Part shown: positions 26,906 through 35,426 of the stretch, in pieces
How the letters are laid out: every line of letters starts with the position of its first letter
Numbering within the stretch: position 1 is the first letter of the stretch
Source of the DNA: Leuconostoc miyukkimchii
Lineage (GTDB): Bacteria > Bacillota > Bacilli > Lactobacillales > Lactobacillaceae
Assembly: GCF_019656055.1 (NCBI RefSeq)
Contig: NZ_BPKY01000004.1
Span: 115,936 to 179,935 of the forward strand
Length of the DNA: 64,000 bases
Direction: 5' to 3'
The notes under the pieces: model-generated
Seen by the model: only the letters and a program-made list of their open reading frames with translations
What the model was told of the DNA's origin: nothing
Databases searched by the model: none
Position numbers and translations under genes: made by a program

Positions 26906-28252
26906 ATGTCTGAATTATTTTCATTTCCAAAAGTTGAATTTGTAGGAAAACAATCCTTACAAGCTGGTGATGGTTATCATTACTATAATGCTGATGAAAT
27001 TGTAGCTGGTAAAAAAATGAGCGAATGGCTTAAGTTTTCAGTTGCCTATTGGCATACAATGGATCAACGTTTGACGGATCCATTCGGTGAAGGGACTGCA
27101 ACACGTCCTTGGGACATAGCAGGTGATGCTAATACTATGACAGCGGCTTTAGCTAAGGTCGATTATTTATTTGAATTTTTGGATAAAACAGGTATTGAAT
27201 ACTTTGCTTTTCATGATCGTGATTTAGCGCCAGAAGGCAACACTTTGGCTGAAACGAATGCTAATTTAGACCAAGTAATCGATAAAATTGAAAAAAGAAT
27301 GCAAGAGACAGGTAAGAAATTGTTATGGAATACCGCATCGTTGTTTACAAACAAGCGTTTTTTGGCCGGCGGAGCAACAACACCGTTTGCGGAAGTATTT
27401 GCCTATTCTGCTGGTCAAATTAAGCATTCACTTGATATTGCTAAGCGTCTAGGTTCGGAATCATATGTTTTCTGGGGGGGACGTGAAGGGTATGATTTTT
27501 TATTGAACACAGATACTAAACGTGAATTAGAACATATTGCGGCCTTCTTTAAATTAGCGAAAAATTATGCTGATGAAATAGGTTATACGGGTCAATTTTT
27601 GATCGAACCAAAACCAAAGGAACCAACACAACATCAATATGACTTTGATGCACAAACAACCATTGCTTTCTTGAAAACATATGGATTAGAAGGCACATTT
27701 AAGTTGAATTTGGAAGGTAATCATACCTATTTGGCTGGTCACACATATGAACATGAAGTGCGTTTCGCACGTGAAGCTGGCTTGTTAGGGTCATTGGATG
27801 CTAACATGGGAGACAAATTGACAGGTTGGGATATTGATGAATTTCCTAATGACATTTATGAAGCTACTTTGGTGATGTATGAATTTTTGAAAAATGGTGG
27901 TTTGCCAACTGGTGGATTAAACTTTGATTCAAAGCCACGTCGTCAAAGTTTCGAATTTGAAGACTTGTTCTATGCTCACATTGCTGGGATGGATACCTAT
28001 GCTGCTGGTTTGAAAGTGGCAGCTAAGTTGATTGAAGATCAAGTGATTGAGACTATCTTGAAGGAACGTTATGCGTCATTTGATTCAGGTGTCGGTGCTG
28101 ACTTTGAAGCTGGTAAGTTGACTCTAACAGACTTGGCAGCCTATGCAGAAAACAAGACAGACAAGGAAATTAACGCTACATTACAGTCAGGTCGTCAAGA
28201 ACAAATTAAGTCAACTTTGAATAATTATATTTTTTCAGTATTAGGACGTTAA
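26906..28252 (+). CDS. xylA: Xylose isomerase
   Basis: The enzyme converts D-xylose to D-xylulose. The 448 residues have the group II isomerase pattern: RPWDIAGD (about 67-74), catalytic His103 and Asp106 in [11 protein letters not shown], metal ligands in [16 protein letters not shown], and GSLDANMGD. The ATG at 26906 follows a strong GAAGGAG (26891-26897). A possible longer start at 26867 would put the ribosome binding site inside the gene. It is under a XylR operator and cre and is followed by xylB. Confidence 0.97.
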   Translation: MSELFSFPKVEFVGKQSLQAGDGYHYYNADEIVAGKKMSEWLKFSVAYWHTMDQRLTDPFGEGTATRPWDIAGDANTMTAALAKVDYLFEFLDKTGIEYFAFHDRDLAPEGNTLAETNANLDQVIDKIEKRMQETGKKLLWNTASLFTNKRFLAGGATTPFAEVFAYSAGQIKHSLDIAKRLGSESYVFWGGREGYDFLLNTDTKRELEHIAAFFKLAKNYADEIGYTGQFLIEPKPKEPTQHQYDFDAQTTIAFLKTYGLEGTFKLNLEGNHTYLAGHTYEHEVRFAREAGLLGSLDANMGDKLTGWDIDEFPNDIYEATLVMYEFLKNGGLPTGGLNFDSKPRRQSFEFEDLFYAHIAGMDTYAAGLKVAAKLIEDQVIETILKERYASFDSGVGADFEAGKLTLTDLAAYAENKTDKEINATLQSGRQEQIKSTLNNYIFSVLGR

Positions 28253-28345
28253 TTTTTAAATGCGAACAGCTATCATAACCATTTCTTTTAAATTTGTTAT
28301 TTAATGTAACGAATTATCGCCTTTTCTCTAAAAACTTACAAGGAA

Positions 28346-28416
28346 AAAGGGGCCATTATACTTGGCGTGTCGGCCCCTTTGTACATAGCACACAGCTCGG
28401 TATAAACCGTGTGTGC
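28346..28416 (+). other. Two hairpins between xylA and xylB
   Basis: A 9-bp stem AAAGGGGCC/GGCCCCTTT (28346-28354 and 28372-28380) is followed by a second one with arms GCACAC (28388-28393) and GTGTGC (28411-28416). The first lacks a run of T after it, so it looks more like an RNA-processing or stability element than a full terminator. It may set the XylA to XylB ratio. Confidence 0.5.
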
Positions 28417-28449
28417 GAATATTTTATCAAAATATATTGGAGAAAAAAC

Positions 28450-29958
28450 ATGACACAAGTTGTATTAGGTGTCGATTTAGGCACATCATCTGTTAAAGTT
28501 TCCGCTGTTAATCGTGAAGGTCACATAGTGGCCCAACAAAGTTTTGATTACCCCCTGATGCAACCTCACCCAGGTTGGTCAGAACAAAACCCTGAAAATT
28601 GGGTGAATGGCACAACAGTCGCTATTGTTAATTTAATTTTGAAAGATGGTTTGAATCCTGCAGATATTGCTGGTATCTCATACTCTGGTCAAATGCATGG
28701 ATTGGTGTTGATGGACGATAAAAATCAAGTATTACGTCCGGCAATTTTGTGGAACGATACGAGAACGACCAAGCAAACCCAAGAAATTGCTGAGAAAATG
28801 TCCCGAGAATTTGTATCAATTACGCGGAATCATGCATTGGAAGGGTTTACATTGCCCAAAATTTTATGGGTTAAGGAAAATGAACCAGAAATTTTCAAAC
28901 AAGCCAAAACGTTTTTGTTGCCTAAGGATTATTTGCGCTACCGAATGACAGGTAATTTGGCAATGGACTATTCCGATGCAGCAGGGACTGTGGCGCTAGA
29001 TGTGGTACACAAGACCTGGTCTAAAGAAGTACAAGAGGCATTTGATTTACCTGCATCATTTTTTCCAAAATTAATCGAAGCTACTGATTTTGCGGGTTAT
29101 GTTTCAGACTCGTATGCGACGTTTTCTGGTTTACAAACGTCGACAAAAGTTTTTGCTGGCGCGGCAGATAATGCGGCTGGCGCTGTGGGTGCAGGATTAC
29201 TGAACGCTAATATGGTGATGTCTTCAATTGGAACATCTGGGGTTGTTGCTAAGTTTGAAAATTATGCTGACGTTGATTATAAGGGGGATATTCATTTCTT
29301 TAATCATGCCATACCCAATAAATTTTATTCAATGGGTGTTACTTTAGCGGCTGGAGATGCAAACGCTTGGTTTAAATCAGTTTTTGGAAAAGAAATACCT
29401 TTTGAAAATTGGGTAAATGAAGCAGAGCAGTCCTTGGTTGGCGCTAATGGTTTAATTTTTACACCTTATATTTCTGGTGAACGGACACCTTATCCGGATG
29501 CAGATATTCGCGCTAGTTTTCTAGGCATTGATCGGACACATCAACGAGCGGATTTTATCCGATCTGTGTTGGAAGGAATTATTTTTAGCTTTAAAGATAT
29601 TATGGAAATTTATGATCGTGAGGGGTCCGATTTTGATACAGTAGTGGCAATTGGTGGCGGAGCTAAAAGCCCATTTTGGTTACAAATCCAAGCAGATATA
29701 TTTAATAAAAAAGTCACAACTTTGGAAAATGAACAAGGTCCGGGTCTTGGAGCAGCAATGTTAGCTGCCACTGGCTTGGGATGGTATGAGAGTGTTCAAG
29801 ATGCTGCAAGTCAAATCATTAAATTTGGGACAACCTATTATCCCAATTCCGAAGCAGTTGTAAATTATAGTCAAGTTTATGCGATATATAGAAAAGTTTA
29901 TGCAGCGACAAAAGAAGTCTCACATGAACTGATGGCATATCGCCGGCAATTAAAATAA
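28450..29958 (+). CDS. xylB: Xylulokinase
   Basis: It phosphorylates D-xylulose to xylulose 5-phosphate, the substrate of phosphoketolase. The 502 residues are of the FGGY kinase family: GVDLGTSSVK phosphate loop (about 7-16), SYSGQMHGLV, LWNDTRT, catalytic Asp in FAGAADNAAGAVG (about 236) and GGGAKSPFWLQ near the C-terminus. I start at the ATG at 28450, preceded by TTGGAG; a longer in-frame start at 28294 would run through two hairpins and has no ribosome site. It is 197 bases after xylA. Confidence 0.96.
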   Translation: MTQVVLGVDLGTSSVKVSAVNREGHIVAQQSFDYPLMQPHPGWSEQNPENWVNGTTVAIVNLILKDGLNPADIAGISYSGQMHGLVLMDDKNQVLRPAILWNDTRTTKQTQEIAEKMSREFVSITRNHALEGFTLPKILWVKENEPEIFKQAKTFLLPKDYLRYRMTGNLAMDYSDAAGTVALDVVHKTWSKEVQEAFDLPASFFPKLIEATDFAGYVSDSYATFSGLQTSTKVFAGAADNAAGAVGAGLLNANMVMSSIGTSGVVAKFENYADVDYKGDIHFFNHAIPNKFYSMGVTLAAGDANAWFKSVFGKEIPFENWVNEAEQSLVGANGLIFTPYISGERTPYPDADIRASFLGIDRTHQRADFIRSVLEGIIFSFKDIMEIYDREGSDFDTVVAIGGGAKSPFWLQIQADIFNKKVTTLENEQGPGLGAAMLAATGLGWYESVQDAASQIIKFGTTYYPNSEAVVNYSQVYAIYRKVYAATKEVSHELMAYRRQLK

Positions 29959-29991
29959 TAATCGAGTGAGTGTGACAATCATACGAAAATA

Positions 29992-30020
29992 CTTGCTACT
30001 ATCGTTTATATCTGGTATAG
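29992..30020 (+). promoter_or_regulatory. tRNA-Ser promoter
   Basis: TTGCTA and TATAGT, with 17 bases between, stand directly upstream of the tRNA gene. Confidence 0.65.
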
Positions 30021-30033
30021 TAGTATCTGTTAT

Positions 30034-30121
30034 GGAGAAGTACTCAAGCGGCTGAAGAGGCGCCCTTGCTAAGGGTGTAGACGTGTTAAAGCGTGCGAGG
30101 GTTCGAATCCCTTCTTCTCCA
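30034..30121 (+). tRNA. tRNA-Ser (anticodon GCU)
   Basis: A class II tRNA with 7-bp acceptor stem GGAGAAG/CTTCTCC, D arm, anticodon loop TTGCTAA giving anticodon GCU (reads AGC/AGU), a long variable arm and T loop TTCGAAT. CCA is not encoded. The base after the acceptor stem is A where serine tRNAs usually have G. A strong terminator follows at 30136-30177. The tRNA 3' end borders a patch of accessory sequence. Confidence 0.95.
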
Positions 30122-30135
30122 CTAATACATTTCAT

Positions 30136-30177
30136 GGCGTTGCATAAGGTTTCAAAACCTTATGCAACGCCTTTTTT
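30136..30177 (+). terminator. Terminator of the tRNA-Ser gene
   Basis: A perfect 17-bp stem (30136-30152 and 30155-30171) is followed by six T. Between it and 30483 the sequence is AT-rich non-coding DNA with an 18-bp repeat at 30180-30197 but no gene I can support. Confidence 0.9.
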
Positions 30178-30179
30178 GT

Positions 30180-30197
30180 ACAAAAACGTTGCACTAT
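30180..30197 (+). repeat. 18-bp direct repeat, copy 2 (after tRNA-Ser terminator)
   Basis: Identical to 26785-26802. It starts three bases after the T run of the tRNA-Ser terminator. It may be a promoter fragment copied during a rearrangement, or chance in AT-rich DNA. Confidence 0.6.
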
Positions 30198-30483
30198 ATT
30201 TCATAGCATTTCACACAAAATGGGAAATTTTTTGGGAAACATTTTAAATAAGCAAGTAGGCAGTGTGAACTGAACCGGTGACAGGCCACTGAATTTTTGC
30301 TTGATGCGGTGATTTTTGTAATGATTCATACTGCTTGCTATGCATGATATTGGCTTTCAAAATATGGAAAAACTCTCAATTGGTGCATTGTCGACTGGTA
30401 TTGATTTACGGCTCCCATGCTTTGTTTCATGTTTCTGCTTCATCCTCAATTAATTTTAAAGTATGTACGCACTCTGTGAGTGC

Positions 30484-30642
30484 TTATTTATAAATTATCA
30501 TAGCGGAATAGGCCAATACGGGTGTTTTATATTGTACTTCAATGATTTCATGCCCGTTTGCTTCTAGTTCAGCTAAAGCAGTATTTAAGCTATCTGTAAA
30601 ACTCGTAGCTGTCCAGTAACCATTTATTAGTTGTGTTTTCAT
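30484..30642 (-). CDS. Small Cse60-like hypothetical protein
   Basis: A 52-residue frame has a GGGG ribosome binding site upstream of its ATG. The C-terminal pattern (LEANGHEIIEVQYKT, then YSAMIIYK) resembles the small Cse60 family, named for a sporulation gene but common in phages and mobile elements of Firmicutes. The first half is polar and has no recognisable domain. It is read towards the tRNA-Ser gene and is probably left over from an integrated element. The family call is from pattern memory only. Confidence 0.55.
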   Translation of the reverse strand: MKTQLINGYWTATSFTDSLNTALAELEANGHEIIEVQYKTPVLAYSAMIIYK

Positions 30643-30804
30643 GCTTTATCCCCAATTATGCTTTTAACGTGGTTCAGCACGTAGCGTTTTCTGTTTAGTC
30701 CCTCGCTCGCGGTTTGAATAGGGAAGCGACACACAGAGTCTGGATTCTCGTTAAGATGAACAGTTATTTTTCGTTTTAAGTCACTTACTGATAGTATGTG
30801 GTTT

Positions 30805-30957
30805 TTATTTAAAGAAAAAGAAATTCAAAACACTAATGAAACTTGCCACTAACATCGCTATTCCAGCTATTTTATATTTTCTATTGTTCTTATCTTTAGC
30901 TATGCCGAAAAAGCAATATCCACTACTGGCTAAAGTAAAAGCTATTAATAAATCCAT
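30805..30957 (-). CDS. Small two-segment membrane protein
   Basis: A 50-residue frame starts MDLLIAFTLASSGYCFFG. It has a first hydrophobic segment (about 2-18), a charged loop (AKDKNNRKYK) and a second segment (about 29-49). The ATG follows a run of six G, a strong ribosome site. No family recognised. Such small proteins are frequent in phage and plasmid DNA. Between this gene and 31462 I see only AT-rich sequence and one copy of a 26-bp repeat. Confidence 0.5.
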   Translation of the reverse strand: MDLLIAFTLASSGYCFFGIAKDKNNRKYKIAGIAMLVASFISVLNFFFFK

Positions 30958-31293
30958 GAAATCCCCCCAAGTTATATATTCTTCCGCACAGAACTTTCAA
31001 GCGACATAGGTATACCAAAATACGCCATGAAGTCGTATAGCTTACTGTATCGTTCTGTGTTCTTATCAAAGTACTCGAGTGACGAGCTTTAGTCTGGGTA
31101 TTCATATCTTGATTACTTTCGTAATGATTTGATACGTTCGGCAGGTATAGACATGATGATTGTATTTAAGAATTGGTTAAGGACCTAAGTGAAAATAAAA
31201 CTAAATCAAGAAACTTTAAATTGCAATGTTTATAATTTAGGTATTGAACGTTTATGAAATAAATATATCTGATTAGTATATACACATATCATA

Positions 31294-31319
31294 CCAGACA
31301 AGCAAAGGCGTTTAAAGAC
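31294..31319 (+). repeat. 26-bp imperfect repeat, copy 1
   Basis: It starts CCAGACAAGCAA and ends GTTTAAAGAC. It matches 31883-31908 at 23 of 26 positions and lies upstream of a small hypothetical gene, as does the other copy. Confidence 0.6.
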
Positions 31320-31462
31320 AATACGGGATAAATACATGTAAGAGTGATTTACGTTAAAAGCAACGATATAGGTAGATGTTATGAATAACAGTTCATTAGG
31401 TAAGTATGATATGCTAAGTTTGTAACATATAAGGTTTAAATTAGTGGGGGGCTTACAAAGTT

Positions 31463-31792
31463 ATGAATGTTAAGTACGGTATTTTTGAAAAACACAGTTG
31501 GAAGGATGTTCTCTGGAATATAGGAAACACAACAGCTGGTTTTACACGCCGTTATTATTTTTACGAAGAACACGATGGCAAACGCAAGTTGTTGTCTAAA
31601 AGTGAGTTGTTAGACTTGTTGTCAACTAATGAAGATGTGAAGAATTATATTTCAAAAGATGAGCATTATAAACAATATATATCTTCTGACCACATTGTAA
31701 TCAGTGATAACGGTGAGTTTTTCGCGGGTATAATTAATATGAAATATGTGCAAAAAATTGTTAATTATCTAAATGAGAGCGTCAACGATTAA
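31463..31792 (+). CDS. Hypothetical protein, 109 residues
   Basis: No family recognised. The protein is soluble, charged and rich in tyrosine and lysine, with no membrane segment or signal peptide. It has a central helical stretch (KSELLDLLSTNEDVKNYIS, about 47-65). The ATG is 12 bases after a run of six G. It sits in the accessory patch beside tRNA-Ser, 144 bases after one copy of a 26-bp repeat, and is followed by another unrelated hypothetical gene that also follows a copy of the repeat. Confidence 0.6.
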   Translation: MNVKYGIFEKHSWKDVLWNIGNTTAGFTRRYYFYEEHDGKRKLLSKSELLDLLSTNEDVKNYISKDEHYKQYISSDHIVISDNGEFFAGIINMKYVQKIVNYLNESVND

Positions 31793-31882
31793 CTATAATC
31801 TATCATCCCCGTGTGATTGATTAGTAGGAATTTAACTTGTTTCTACGTCCATATTGCGTGTTTCAGTGCAAATATGCCTTCT

Positions 31883-31908
31883 CCAGACAAGCAAGGATGT
31901 TTAAAGAC
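31883..31908 (+). repeat. 26-bp imperfect repeat, copy 2
   Basis: The second copy of the element at 31294-31319, with three base changes. It is 58 bases before the next small gene. Confidence 0.6.
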
Positions 31909-31966
31909 GAGTAACACAGACCATACAAGGCAGTAGAACTGTATAAAAAAAGATTGGAATAAAGCA

Positions 31967-32272
31967 GTGGAGATATTTGAACTAATTATAAATTTTGCGG
32001 ATACCTTGTTTGATGTGGATGATGATCATCCATTTGGGTTTCGGTTTTGGCTATCAATATGTGTTTGGCTTGTTATGTGTGGCGCGTTTATAATCATGCT
32101 GGGTATTTTTTTAATGCTGTTTCCGGGGCTGTTTTTAAGGAAAATAGATGAGATGTGGGTATTGATTTTTGTTATAGAAATACTTTTTGCTTGGTTTTGT
32201 TATTATTCGGGAAGCCGTACAATCATGTGGTTTCTTCAAATAAAAAATAATATACAAACACATCGTCAGTAA
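31967..32272 (+). CDS. Hypothetical membrane protein, 101 residues
   Basis: A GTG-started frame has an acidic N-terminus (VDDDHPFGF). Two or three hydrophobic segments follow (about 28-57 and 63-80), with a basic tail. The ribosome binding site is poor (TTGGAA). No family recognised. It belongs to the accessory patch between tRNA-Ser and the suf operon and may be a degenerate remnant or a small membrane protein of a former mobile element. Confidence 0.5.
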   Translation: MEIFELIINFADTLFDVDDDHPFGFRFWLSICVWLVMCGAFIIMLGIFLMLFPGLFLRKIDEMWVLIFVIEILFAWFCYYSGSRTIMWFLQIKNNIQTHRQ

Positions 32273-32331
32273 ATAATTAATATACAAGTGACGTTAAGGT
32301 TGTATTTTCTAATTGCCAATTGTAATAACGT

Positions 32332-32360
32332 TTGACATTTTAAAAGCATAAGAATATAAT
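32332..32360 (+). promoter_or_regulatory. suf operon promoter
   Basis: TTGACA (32332-32337) and TATAAT (32355-32360), both perfect consensus with a 17-base spacer. The start point near 32367 would give a leader of about 230 bases before the first gene. Confidence 0.8.
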
Positions 32361-32464
32361 TGTTTTTAATCATGAACATGAGCTTTTGCTAAGAAAAATA
32401 TAATATATGAATAAACTAACGAAAAAATTGAACAATGTTCTCATTATCCTTCTAATTAATTGAT

Positions 32465-32575
32465 GATTAGTAGGTTATTTTGAGTGATTGTCTACTAATC
32501 GTGTAAGATTTAGTAGACAGTTGGGACATTTTTTGTTCAGGCACCTAACTGTTAATGCAGTTGGGTGCCTTTTTT
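32465..32575 (+). promoter_or_regulatory. Structured leader RNA with switchable terminator, copy A (suf)
   Basis: Stem P1 pairs 32465-32473 with 32492-32500 (9 bp, loop containing GAGTGATT). The 3' arm can instead pair with 32510-32518 (P1 bases 32490-32498). CAGTTGGG (32518-32525) can pair with CCTAACTG (32544-32551) as an antiterminator, or CCTAACTG can pair with the second CAGTTGGG (32558-32565) inside the terminator. A related leader stands before the NiCoT gene (45537-45648). It is not a T-box and I do not recognise it as a known riboswitch. Confidence 0.75.
32539..32575 (+). terminator. Attenuator terminator in the suf leader
   Basis: A perfect stem (AGGCACCTAACTG with CAGTTGGGTGCCT, one G-T pair) is followed by six T, 20 bases before the first gene of the operon. 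Confidence 0.9.
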
Positions 32576-32595
32576 CATACAATTGGGGGGAATCA

Positions 32596-33438
32596 ATGGT
32601 AAATATAGAAAAATTTATCAACACAAGAAAACAATTGAAAATTTCACAAATGGCGTTATGTGTTGATATTTGTACACAAGCGACTTTGTCAAAGTTTGAG
32701 AAGCATCAACAGGTACCAGCTTTTGATATTATGATTGCCTTGTGTGAACGACTAGGACTAACATTAAATGACGTATTTCCAAGCAACATTAAGACACATC
32801 AGACGAGCAATGAACGGATACTAACACTGGCAACACAAGCCCTTTTTTATCAAAATATTGACAAATTTGAGAATTTAATGAAACAGGTAGCGACAGATAA
32901 AATAATCGACGCTGAGCGACCAATATATCAAATAACGCAATATTTTTCGGCAGTTATTTTAAAAAAAGATTGCATCAAGGGTAAGAAAATCATCAAAAAA
33001 ATTGATATAGCAGGGCTCAATAAACAACACCAGTTATTATTTTATGCCATAACGGTTCATTATTATTATCAACAAGGCCTGTTAAAAGAAGCGCATCAAG
33101 CTTTTGAGGATGTATGGCGATACCAAAAAGAAAGTACAGCAATCGATTTTTCTGGATTTCAATCTGCTATTGTCTATTTGTTAGCCCAATATCAAATGTC
33201 GATTAAAAACTATAAATATGCTATGATGTTGGCAACTTATGGTATTGATTTAGCAAATACAAGCGATAGTACTTATTTTTTAGAAAATTTCTTTTGGCTG
33301 TTGGTACAAGCAAGTGATACTTGGCATAGCCAGGATTTTATTGTCAAAGAAATGATCGAAAATGCGCGTGTAATTGCTAAGATTCACAAAAATGCAGATG
33401 TTTTAAAACAAATTAACCAGCGAAAAGGGGAGAGATAA
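32596..33438 (+). CDS. XRE-family HTH regulator with TPR-like C-terminus (Rgg/PlcR-like)
   Basis: The 280 residues begin with an XRE helix-turn-helix (QLKISQMALCVDICTQATLS, about 13-32). An all-helical region resembling the TPR domain of Rgg/RRNPP regulators follows (about 75-275), with VHYYYQQGLLKEAHQAFEDV-type repeats. The ATG follows GGGGGG. It is the first gene of the suf transcript, with 1 base between it and sufC, so it is made together with the Fe-S machinery and may regulate it. Family members often sense short peptides; its ligand is unknown. There is no cysteine motif to suggest that it binds an Fe-S cluster itself. Confidence 0.8.
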   Translation: MVNIEKFINTRKQLKISQMALCVDICTQATLSKFEKHQQVPAFDIMIALCERLGLTLNDVFPSNIKTHQTSNERILTLATQALFYQNIDKFENLMKQVATDKIIDAERPIYQITQYFSAVILKKDCIKGKKIIKKIDIAGLNKQHQLLFYAITVHYYYQQGLLKEAHQAFEDVWRYQKESTAIDFSGFQSAIVYLLAQYQMSIKNYKYAMMLATYGIDLANTSDSTYFLENFFWLLVQASDTWHSQDFIVKEMIENARVIAKIHKNADVLKQINQRKGER

Positions 33439-33439
33439 T

Positions 33440-34240
33440 ATGACAACGCTAACAGTAGACAATTTACATGTATCAGTAGAAGGTAAAGAAATTTTGAAGG
33501 GTGTTAATTTGGTCGTCAATACTGGTGAAATTCACGCTATTATGGGTCCAAACGGGACGGGGAAATCGACATTATCGCAGACGATTATGGGACATCCAGC
33601 ATATCAGGTGACTGAAGGTCACATTGACATGGATGGCCAAGATTTAGCTAACATGTCAGTTGATCAACGTGCTCGTGCCGGTTTATTTTTGGCTATGCAG
33701 TATCCATCAGAAATTCAAGGTGTGACTAATGCCGAGTTTATGCGAGCAGCCATCAATGCACGCCGCGCTGAAGATGATCAAATCGGTATTATGTCTTTCA
33801 TTGAGAAGCTTGATGAAAAACGTGAATTTTTATCGATGTCAGAAGAAATGGCAGAACGCTATCTTAACGAAGGTTTCTCCGGTGGTGAAAAGAAACGTAA
33901 TGAAATTTTACAAATGATGATGATTGAACCCCAAATTGCCATTTTAGATGAGATTGATTCAGGACTAGATATTGACGCATTAAAAGTTGTTTCTCGTGGT
34001 GTCAATGAGATGCGTTCTAGTGAATTTGGCACACTGATGATTACACATTATCAACGTTTGCTTGACTATATCGTGCCTGATTTTGTGCATGTTATGATGG
34101 ACGGGAAAATTGTTAAAACCGGTGGTGCAGAGTTGGCTAAAAAACTCGAATCTGAAGGGTATGCGGGATTACGAGATGAACTTGGTTTGACTGTTCATCT
34201 TACAGATGAAGACGTGAATTCGTATTTTGTGGAGGGCTGA
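33440..34240 (+). CDS. sufC: Fe-S cluster assembly ATPase SufC
   Basis: This 266-residue ABC-type ATPase drives the SufBCD scaffold. It has Walker A MGPNGTGKST (about 34-43), signature FSGGEKKRNEIL (about 149-160), Walker B IAILDEIDSGLD and the H-loop in MITHYQRLL. The EKKR signature variant is specific to SufC. It is coupled to the upstream regulator and to sufD (1-base gap). It builds clusters in the cytoplasm for enzymes such as LeuC, encoded just downstream. Confidence 0.97.
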   Translation: MTTLTVDNLHVSVEGKEILKGVNLVVNTGEIHAIMGPNGTGKSTLSQTIMGHPAYQVTEGHIDMDGQDLANMSVDQRARAGLFLAMQYPSEIQGVTNAEFMRAAINARRAEDDQIGIMSFIEKLDEKREFLSMSEEMAERYLNEGFSGGEKKRNEILQMMMIEPQIAILDEIDSGLDIDALKVVSRGVNEMRSSEFGTLMITHYQRLLDYIVPDFVHVMMDGKIVKTGGAELAKKLESEGYAGLRDELGLTVHLTDEDVNSYFVEG

Positions 34241-34241
34241 T

Positions 34242-35426
34242 ATGGTTGACAATAGCGCAGTACAGTCTTTACCACTACCAACTTTTGCTAAAGTGCGCTA
34301 CACTTCTTGGCAACTTGATGAGATGGTAGCGGCTAGGGAAGAGACCACAAAAGCATATTTCACTGCGAGCCATGTTAACGGTATTGAAGTTAGTGGCTTG
34401 TCGACTACTTATCAGCAATTATCGGACAATATGATCGCTCGTGGTGTGATTTTGATGAGCATGTCACAAGCAAAACGTGAACATCCAGCACGCGTTGAAA
34501 AATTAATTGGTAGCGTGATCTCTAAAACGACGGATCGGTTGTCGGCACAAAATTTTGAACAATTTAATACTGGTATTTTTGTATACATTCCAGAGAACGT
34601 AGAATTTGATGATGTTTTGCATTTAACATTAAATCATTTAGCTACGTCAGGAAAAGATTTCATAGCACGTATTTTTGTCTACATTGGGTCAAATTCGCAG
34701 GTTGATATTCTGCAAGAAATGCACACAATTGGACTGGAAAAAACAAAAGCCTCTGTTATTATTGAGGTGTTAGCTGATTCAGGGGCAAAAGTTACTTATG
34801 CTAATATTGATTCTTTCGGTGAACAAACAACAGCTTTTGTTAACCGAGAAGTTACTGTAGCAGATCATGCAACTGTAGATTGGCAAAATGCCGAGTTTAA
34901 TGATGGTAATGTGATTATAAGATTAGCCAGTCAATTAAATGGTGAAGGTGCGACATCACATACTAATGTCATTGGTTTAACCACAAAGAAACAGACACAA
35001 GGCCTTGTGACAACTATCTTAAATCGTGGTCGTCATTCGGTCGGGCATATATTTCAACGTGGCGTTATTTTAAACCGTTCAACACTTGTATTTAATGGTA
35101 TTGGCAAAATTATAAAAGGTGCTAAGGGATCAGATGCACAACAAGAATCACGTGTTTTGATGTTATCACGTCGTGCGAGAGGCGATGCCAATCCTTTACT
35201 ACTAATAGATGAGAACGATGTTACAGCAGGTCATGCGGCCTCAGTTGGTCGTGTTGATGAAAATCAGATGTATTACTTAATGAGTCGGGGCATCAGCGAA
35301 CAAGTTGCCAGAAAACTGGTTATTCGTGGTTTTATGGGTGAAGTGTTAGCACAAATGCCAACAAAAGCGGCACAAAGGCAAGTAATTGAAGAAATAGAAA
35401 GAAAGTTACGACATGAAGACGATTAA
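34242..35426 (+). CDS. sufD: Fe-S cluster assembly protein SufD
   Basis: This 394-residue partner of SufB in the scaffold complex has a C-terminal beta-helix core with the family stretch RGVILNRSTLVFNGIGKIIKGAKGSDAQQESRVLML (split over about 270-310). The ending SRGISEQVARKLVIRGFMGEV is typical of SufB/D. I use the ATG at 34242 after GGAGG; an in-frame GTG at 34227 lies upstream of that site. Its end overlaps the sufS start by 14 bases, showing tight translational coupling. Confidence 0.95.
   Translation: MVDNSAVQSLPLPTFAKVRYTSWQLDEMVAAREETTKAYFTASHVNGIEVSGLSTTYQQLSDNMIARGVILMSMSQAKREHPARVEKLIGSVISKTTDRLSAQNFEQFNTGIFVYIPENVEFDDVLHLTLNHLATSGKDFIARIFVYIGSNSQVDILQEMHTIGLEKTKASVIIEVLADSGAKVTYANIDSFGEQTTAFVNREVTVADHATVDWQNAEFNDGNVIIRLASQLNGEGATSHTNVIGLTTKKQTQGLVTTILNRGRHSVGHIFQRGVILNRSTLVFNGIGKIIKGAKGSDAQQESRVLMLSRRARGDANPLLLIDENDVTAGHAASVGRVDENQMYYLMSRGISEQVARKLVIRGFMGEVLAQMPTKAAQRQVIEEIERKLRHEDD

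Noticed and set aside
30923..31105. A 60-codon minus-strand frame in the accessory patch
   Set aside because: It overlaps a better small frame (30805-30957) that has a strong ribosome site, and its composition is not protein-like.
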